Shown here piece by piece: positions 57,710-64,000 of a DNA stretch of 64,000 nt (the stretch's first letter is position 1; each line of letters opens with the position of its first letter). The notes beneath the pieces are model-generated. The model worked only from the letters and a program-made list of their open reading frames with translations. It searched no databases and was not told the origin of the DNA. The position numbers and the translations under genes were made by a program. The stretch is from Microstegium vimineum (taxonomy: Eukaryota > Streptophyta > Magnoliopsida > Poales > Poaceae): the NCBI GenBank assembly GCA_022036555.1, contig CM039140.1, positions 26,679,843 to 26,743,842 of the forward strand. The letters are read 5' to 3'.

Positions 57710-58096
57710 GGACGCCAAGATAGAAGAAAGGGATTCTGATTCGGATAAAATCGGACTCCCCGGACTCCGACTTTCAGATGACTCCACACTCATACTCCAT
57801 ACACCCCGTTGCTCGATCGACCCCCCGAGCAGCAAACCAACCGCCTAGGGTAGCCCCGCTAGCCTTAGGCATCAGCTCACTCCGAGCATCCCCGTATAAC
57901 TTAGCTTGTACCCCCCCTGTACGAGCATTTTGGGTGCGAGATAATACAAGTCATCCTCCCCCGCTGGACGTAGGGCTCTCTTTGCCCGAACCAGGATAAA
58001 TCTTGTGTCCTTCTTGCATCACATCTGGGAGAGGGAGCACGCAATATACAAATTTACTAGTTGGTGGTCTTGACCCCCGGGTCATAACACCGACAG

Positions 58097-58116
58097 TTGG
58101 CGCGCCAGGTAGGGGG
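58097..58116 (+). other. Primer-binding site of Tat-2
   Basis: ttggcgcgccaggtaggggg just after the LTR end. It shares gcgccaggtagggg with Tat-1. Not the Met-tRNA type; the tRNA is not assigned here. Confidence 0.75.
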
Positions 58117-58395
58117 AATTGCGTGTCGATCCACTCCGAACTACTCTCTCAGATGGATTCCACGATCCCATCACTCCCATTTACCACCGTCGTCTGGTTC
58201 GGCAGTCTAGGGTTCATATCCATGGGCCAGGGCCACTACATAGTCTTTCCCTTTACTCGTGGCCTAGATAGCAGCAGCTCCGGTACGCCGGGGCCAACGA
58301 GGATCAGGTGACAGTCCCTTCGCTTGCGCCTCTGGCCTGCGATCAGGGGGAGGCGCGAGTGACTCCGATGCGCTCGTCACCGTGCGGACTCCGAG

Positions 58396-60611
58396 ATGCC
58401 GGATGCCGTTTCTCCGGCCCCAGCTGGCGACACAGCCCCTCCTCTCGGGAGCCTGTTTGACCCATGCAGGCGGGTCGGGGGCGGGCACCTCTCTGAGTAT
58501 GACTTTGGCTCTGCCACATCGTCACCCCAGGGGGTCCCTGTGGCCTCTCCGACACACTCAACCCCGCCACCACCATGTAACCCATTCCCGTACGGGCTCC
58601 ACAATAGCGCAAGACTCTGTTCCGACCTCGCAGGTTTGCAGATACAAACACGTTGCGGGTCTCCAGGGACCCTGCTGCGTGCGACGGACAACCTCGTCAC
58701 CACCTCTTCACCGGGCGAGCACCCAGAGCCAAGACAAGCCCCGACCTGGGGCACGTTGTGGCGACGCCTGGCGGAAGAGCGCAGGGGATCTTTCCCCCAC
58801 TTCTACCAGGCCGACCCCGACTCAGACTCTCCCGATGAGGGTTATGATCCCACCCGGGAATGCTTCCACCTCGACGAGCAAGCCGACCCCCAGGACGACG
58901 TCGACGACACCGAGGCCACCAATGAAGGAGGAGGGGGCAACGCTACACCAGCTCGAGACGCTAACCCCCCGAGTGCTGATAGAGCCGATCCACCCTCGGA
59001 CGTCCAGATCACGCATGTCCGAGAGCTGCTCAGTAAGCTCGAGGAGGAGCGCCTACGACTTCAGCAACTCGAGAACGCCTTCGAGCTAGATCGAGGGCGC
59101 CCACAGGGTGGAGGAGCTCGCGAGTGGGCCCGGGAATTCCATCGGCAAATCGTCGAGGAGGGGGCGAACGAACCCCGAGTCTACAACCGCGCCAGCCAGA
59201 ATGTCGTAGCAGCTGCAATGCTGCTCCGCGACATGCCGGCGCCATCGACACCTCAAGCACGGCGCATCAGGAACGAGATGCAGGGGCTTCTCCAAACTGC
59301 GGCCGTGCAGCAGGTGGAGAGCTCGGCCTCGAGGCGTCGAGGGGCCGCCTCCGAGCGTCAGGAAGCACCCCCTCGACAAAATCGAGAGGCATCCGTCCAC
59401 CAGGACAGAGCGCCCCGGGGCCAAGTCGAGCGACGACCAGTTCGGGAACGCCTCATCGATGATCGACCCCCACGGGTGAACAATCGACGCCAGTACGGCG
59501 ACGCCGAGGCTCGAGGTTACAGTGCTCACCGAGGCGGGCGCTACGACAGCGACGAAGACCGATGTCGGTCTCCGGAGCCACCGGGGCCCCGAGTCTTCGG
59601 CAGAACCATCCGGCGAACCCCCCTGCCTGTCTGTTTCCGTCCACCTACCAGCCTGGTCAAGTACAACGGCGATACCAAGCCAGAGCTCTGGCTTGCCGAT
59701 TTCAGGCTGGCATGTCAGCTAGGAGGAGCCGACAATGACCACGTCATCATTCAGCAACTCCCACTATTCCTCTCCGACACCGCTCATAGATGGCTCGAGG
59801 AGTTACCCCCAGACTTGATCCAGGACTGGCCCAACCTGGTCCGGATCTTGGAGGGAAACTTCAAAGGCACCTACGAGCGGCCACGCAACCCCTAGGACCT
59901 CCGCAGCTGCAAGCAGAAGCCAGGGGAAACCCTCCGCGCGTTCACCCGTCGGTTCTCGAGGCAGCGTACCGCACTAACGCACATCTCCGACCACGGGGTC
60001 ATTACGGCGTTCATCGCCGGAACAACCTGCAAGGAGTTGGTACGGGAGCTGGGACGAAACACCCCCAAGACCGCCAACGAGCTTATGGACATCATCGCCA
60101 ACTACGCAGCTGGCTAAGAAGCTGTTGGCGCGTTCTTCCAGATACCTCCAAACTAGGGGAAGGGCAAGGCGGACGAGCCTGGGGGCTCGGACAACGGACC
60201 CAAGAAGAACAATGGGCCCAGAGGGAACAACAACGACAACGGCAGGAAGAAGAAAAAGAAGAACCAACCGGGCCGACGCGACGTCGAGCCCGACGACCTT
60301 GTCGCCGCAATGGACAAGAAGAAGCCTCGAGGGCCCCCTCCCGACGGGGGCGTCTTCGACAAGATGCTGAAGGAGCCAACCACCGTCTCGAGGACTGTCG
60401 CATGCTTCAAAAGCACTTCATCCCTCCCGGCTTCAAGAGAGAAGACGGTAGGGAAGAGCCGCCCTGTGACCTCCACGTCAAGGGCGATGCCAAGAAATGG
60501 GGCTTCCCCGAAATCCACGACTGCTACATGATCTACGGGGGACCCTCGACTCGACTCACCACGTGCCAGCGCAAGAGGGAGCGTCGAGAGGTCTTCTCCG
60601 TTCGAGCCTAG
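58396..60611 (+). pseudogene. Tat-2 Gag
   Basis: ATG at 58396; an in-frame ATG also lies at 58153, cut off by a TGA at about 58309. The N-terminal half is acidic and low in structure. A coiled coil (VRELLSKLEEERLRLQQLENAFE in outline) precedes the Gag core: TSLVKYNGDTKPELWLADFR, LFLSDTAHRWLEELP, NLVRILEGNFKGTYERP. A TAG at 59893 (Trp position) is followed by KPGETLRAFTRRFSRQRT and the RELGRNTPKTANELMDI motif, two more TAGs (60116 and 60157 region), a Lys-rich tail and a frameshift near 60380. The last part has LEDCRMLQKHFIPPGFK. Confidence 0.87.
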
Positions 60612-62785
60612 GCTCCTCGGTACCTCGACTGGTCACACACGCCGATCACCTTCGACCAGGACGACCACCCCGAGCACATCCCCAACGCAGGGGTCTACCC
60701 GCTCGTCGTCGATCCGATCATCCTCAACACCCGCCTCACAAAGGTACTCATGGATGGGGGGAGCAGCCTCAACATCATCTACGCCGAGACCCTCGACCTC
60801 CTGGGAATCCCAAGGACCATGCTCCTGCCTAGTGCGGGGGGATTCCATGGGATCGTCCCAGGGAAGAAGGCACTCCCGATCGGCCGCGTCAAGCTACCTG
60901 TTTGCTTCGGCATCCCCTCGAACTTCCGAAAGGAAGAGCTCACCTTTGAGGTGGTTGCGTTCCGAGGCACCTACCACGCCATCATCGGTCGACCGGGGTA
61001 CGCCAAGTTCATGGCAGTCCCGAACTACACCTACCTCAAGCTCAAGATGCCGGGGCCCACGGGGGTCATCACCGTCGACACCTCCTACGAGCACGCATAC
61101 GACTGCGACGTCGAGTGCGTGGAAAAAGCCGAAGGTGTCGAAGATTCGGCCATTCTCGCGGCCCTCGATGACTTGTCCAGAGAGATCCCCGACCCCAAGC
61201 GACACGCCGGCAACTTCAAACCGGCGGAAGACACCAAGACCGTCCCGCTCGACCCCGGCCTCGCGGATGGGAAGGTGCTGACGATCAGCACCACCCTCAA
61301 GCCCAAATAGGAAGCAGTGCTCGTCGACTTTCTCCGTGCGAATGCCGACGTGTTTGCATGGAGTCCCTCGGATATGCCGGGCATTCCGAGGGAAGTCGCC
61401 GAGCACTCCTTGGACATCCGAGCCGGGTCCAAACCGGTGAAGCAACGCCTGCGCCCCTTCGACAAGGAGAAGCGCGGGATCATCGGGGAGGAGGTCGACA
61501 AGCTTTTGAAGGCCGGATTCATCAAGGAGGTACATCATCCCGAGTGGTTAGCAAATCCCGTACTTGTTAAGAAAAAGAATGGGAAGGATAGGATGTGTGT
61601 AGACTACACCAGTCTAAATAAAGCATGTCCCAAGGTTCCTTTCCCACTACCACGCATCGATCAAATAGTAGATTCCACTACGGAATGTGAAACTCTCTGC
61701 TTCCTTAATGCATATTCCGGCTACCACCAAATAAATATGAAGGAATCCGATCAGCTCGCGACTTCCTTCATCACCCCCTTTGGCATGTTTTGCTACCTCA
61801 CCATGCCCTTCAGCCTCTGAAACGCCGGGGCCACCTATCAGCGATGCATGCTCCACGTCTTCGGGAAACACATAGGGCCAACCGTCGAAGCCTATGTCGA
61901 CGACATCGTGGTCAAGTCCAAGACAGTCAGAAACCTGGTCGGAGATCTCGAGATCGCGTTTGGGTGCCTCCGGGCAAATCGCATAAAACTAAACCCTGAG
62001 AAGTGTGTCTTCAGGGACCCCCGGGGCATGCTCTTGGGGTACATAGTTTCCCAACGTGGGATCGAGGCCAATCCTGAGAAGGTAACCGCAATCACAAGGA
62101 TGGGCCCGATCAACGACCTCAAGAGCGTACAAAGGGTCATGGGGTGCCTCGCCGCCCTCAGCCGATTCATCTCGAGGCTCGGAGAGAAGGCGCTACCCCT
62201 TTACCGCCTCCTGAAGAAAACGGAACACTTCGCGTGGACCACCGAGGCCGAGGACTCGCTCTCGAAGCTCAAAGCCTTACTCACCTCGTTGCCTATCTTT
62301 GTACCCCCAAGTCCGGCTGAGCCCCTCTTGCTCTATGTCGCAGCAACTACCCAGGTAGTCAGCGCTACCATAGTGGTCGAGAGGGTGGAAGAAGGACACG
62401 CCCTACCGGTTCAGAGGCCTGTCTACTTCGTGAGCGAGGTGCTTTCCGAGACCAAGACGAGATACCCCCACATCCATAAGTTGTTGTACGCGATCGTCCT
62501 CACTCGGCGCAAGCTCCAGCACTATTTTCTGGGCCACCCGGTTACTGTGGTCTCATCTTTCCCCCTCGGGGAGATAAACCAAAACCGGGAGGCATCTGGA
62601 AGAATCGCCAAGTGGTCGGTCGAGCTCATGGGGGAAACCCTCTCTTACGCCCCTCAGAAGGCTATCAAGTCTCAGGTATTGGCAGATTTCGTTGCAGAAT
62701 GGACCGACACCCAACTACCCCCAGCGCAGGTTCAGACCGAGCTCTGGACCTTGTACTTCAACGGATCATTGATGAAGACGGGGGC
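60612..62785 (+). pseudogene. Tat-2 protease, RT, RNase H, cut in second RNase H
   Basis: One frame with few stops. Protease has VLMDGGSSLNIIYAETL and HAIIGRPGYAKFMAVPN. RT has MCVDYTSLNKACPK, NAYSGYHQINM, NAGATYQRCM and YVDDIVVKSK. The connection and first RNase H carry SRLGEKALPLYRLLKKTE and VSEVLSETKTRYPHIHKLLYAIVL. The second, archaeal-type RNase H starts at WTLYFNGSLMKTG, with Asn where the first Asp is expected, and stops there because the outer LTR copy begins. Stops: TAG 61308-61310 (CAG to TAG) and TGA 61818-61820 (CGA to TGA). Confidence 0.9.
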
Positions 62786-64000
62786 TGTGATGGAACCATC
62801 CAAATTATAAGAGATCAAGTACCAAAGTAGCTGATTTAACTGCCACTTAAAACACTTGAGCCCATATAATCCCGGTAGTCCGGAAATCTCGAAGGATTTC
62901 TAACAATCGTACATCCCATCAGGATCGCGCAAACTCAGGTATGCACATTCGAACGAGCCACAAATAATCGAAAATACTTAAAGTACGAAATAAAGTTATT
63001 ACAACACTTTGTTCCAAATAAAAGTAGTACTTACGCCACAACACCTGTGGCCAAATAAAACATCGTTTGAAACTGAACTTGAAGTTTTAAAAGATAGGGG
63101 TGCCCATGATGTCACGTCCGACAACAGCAAAAGATGAGCTCGTAGAAGACCTTGCCCAAGGCCTACTCCTCTTCTCCTTCGAAAGGATAGAGACAGTGCT
63201 TACAATAGCCGAAGTATACTTGGCCATCTGCAACAAGCGGGATAAACCTTGAGTACGGGAATGTACTCAGCTAGACTTACCCGTCTAACTGAAAATAAAG
63301 ACTCCAAGGATATGCATGGTTGTATCTGGAGTTTGGTAAGCTTTACTTTGCAGAAAGGCTTAAATAAAGGAGTTTACTTTAAAGTTTAGATGAGCAGTCA
63401 TCTTTTATCCTACTAATTATCTCTAGGTTATTGCACCTGTACTAGAGCACTCACTTGAACTACTCAAACAATATAATAACATATATCCAATTCCTTCATC
63501 AATATTTTAGTAGAACCATTACGATGTCACATGGAGTTGTACCGTGGTGAAGCTCAGCATAATCCCCCATATCTAGTGGGGGCGGCAATTCGAATCGATA
63601 TACACCAGCTGGTAAGATTACCTTTAACACACGCCCACACTTTCCCCGTCAGGTCAGCGTTAGGTTACCGCTCAACAAAGTCCAGGTGGTAAACGACGCG
63701 GGCTCGCATTGGTCCACCCAATTGTAGAAATCAGTTGGCCACCACGGGGCAGATCGTATCTACAAACTAGAGGGTGCTCACAGCAGATTGAGCGCCGGCC
63801 CGGACAGTGTTTACTCGGCTTCGGGGCCGATACTCACAACGGCCCCTATGTGAAAGGTCGCATTCAAAGATGTAAGAGGGCCACCATCGTGTACAAACCT
63901 ACACGATCCAACAGACGGACTACCCCAAGTCTAGACCACTTGGTGCACTTGCCTTCCAGTTGACCGTATTTCATTACTACCATAGGTTCTTTCCACAATA
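62786..64000 (-). mobile_element. Inverted copy of the outer Gypsy-type LTR (3' part)
   Basis: Reverse complement of 9830-11066, with about 90% or better identity by eye. It starts TGTGATGGAACC at 62786, the LTR end in its own orientation. The exon-like acceptor-ATG (ttgttgcag|atggcc) is kept. It continues beyond the window. It inserted in the second RNase H of Tat-2; the flank before it is ggggc. Confidence 0.88.

Larger units (their letters stand above)
56648..58095 (+). repeat. 5' LTR of Tat-2
   Basis: 1,448 bp, TGTTGGGTACGAAGG...ACACCGACA. Contains a minisatellite (56837-57173) and a TATA box ctataaaagggg at 57700-57709. No coding evidence. Confidence 0.87.
56648..62785 (+). mobile_element. 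Tat-2: GC-rich Tat-lineage Gypsy element, 3' end missing
   Basis: 5' LTR 56648-58095, primer region ttggcgcgccaggtaggggg, gag, protease, RT and RNase H up to the start of the second RNase H. Broken at 62785 by the inverted outer LTR. Left flank is the Tekay-like LTR (ggctt before 56648). Frame has several stops and one or two frameshifts. Related to Tat-1 in domain order and primer-site type. Confidence 0.9.

Noticed and set aside
62761..62820. 3' LTR or end of Tat-2 at the tgtgatgg boundary
   Set aside because: The sequence from 62786 matches the inverted outer LTR and not the Tat-2 LTR.

Overview
The window is nuclear DNA of a plant, almost certainly a grass (Poaceae). It consists almost entirely of nested LTR retrotransposons, and I find no ordinary host gene, tRNA or rRNA. 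The evidence is LTRs with TG...CA ends, exact 5-bp target-site duplications (TSDs), initiator-Met-type primer sites, and Copia and Gypsy polyproteins in many disrupted frames. One LTR opens TGTTGGGAATATGCCC, like grass Angela/BARE elements. Species cannot be fixed from the sequence. Family names are calls by motif and memory; no search was run.

Layout. 1-463 and 7902-11066: 3' part of a long (>3.6 kb) Gypsy-type LTR on +, split by a complete Angela-like Copia on - (464-7901). From 11067 on, the base layer is three minus-strand SIRE/Maximus-like Copia LTRs. L1 (11067-12605 + 26493-26609) carries a Tekay-like solo LTR (12606-26492, TSD CATAC), which itself contains a complete Tekay-like chromovirus (13069-23905, TSD TTCTC). 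SIRE-1 coding follows (27730-31230) and is cut by Tat-1, a Gypsy element on + (31231-36913). Tat-1 is fused to an Athila-like element on - that lacks reverse transcriptase and integrase (36914-44556). Its other side lies in a second SIRE element (SIRE-2, 44557-52923), whose LTR L2 holds another Tekay-like solo LTR (49556-52600, TSD CTAAT). After a 77-bp spacer comes SIRE LTR L3 (53001-54301), entered by a third, diverged Tekay-like LTR (54302-56647). That LTR is entered by a GC-rich Tat element on + (56648-62785), which is cut by an inverted copy of the window's first LTR (62786-64000).

Most notable content. (1) In the complete chromovirus, the place normally held by gag is taken by an ORF that starts MARNKQTARKST at a perfect 3' splice site. 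This is the histone H3 tail with one substitution, and it keeps K4 and the QTARKS motif read by H3K9me chromodomains. The same element encodes a C-terminal chromodomain. (2) The Athila-like element keeps gag and protease, has no RT/RNase H/integrase, and carries an ATHILA ORF1-like gene behind a splice acceptor. (3) The Tekay-like LTRs share a small acidic exon-like island whose length differences appear to be whole codons. (4) Mismatched flanks around the Athila-like element point to a large deletion joining two SIRE copies. (5) All three SIRE LTRs were entered by Tekay-like LTRs in the same orientation, in the U3 side.

Many stop codons have the form expected from C-to-T decay of methylated DNA (CAG to TAG, CGA to TGA, TGG to TAG/TGA), consistent with silenced intergenic heterochromatin. 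No element appears able to move by itself.
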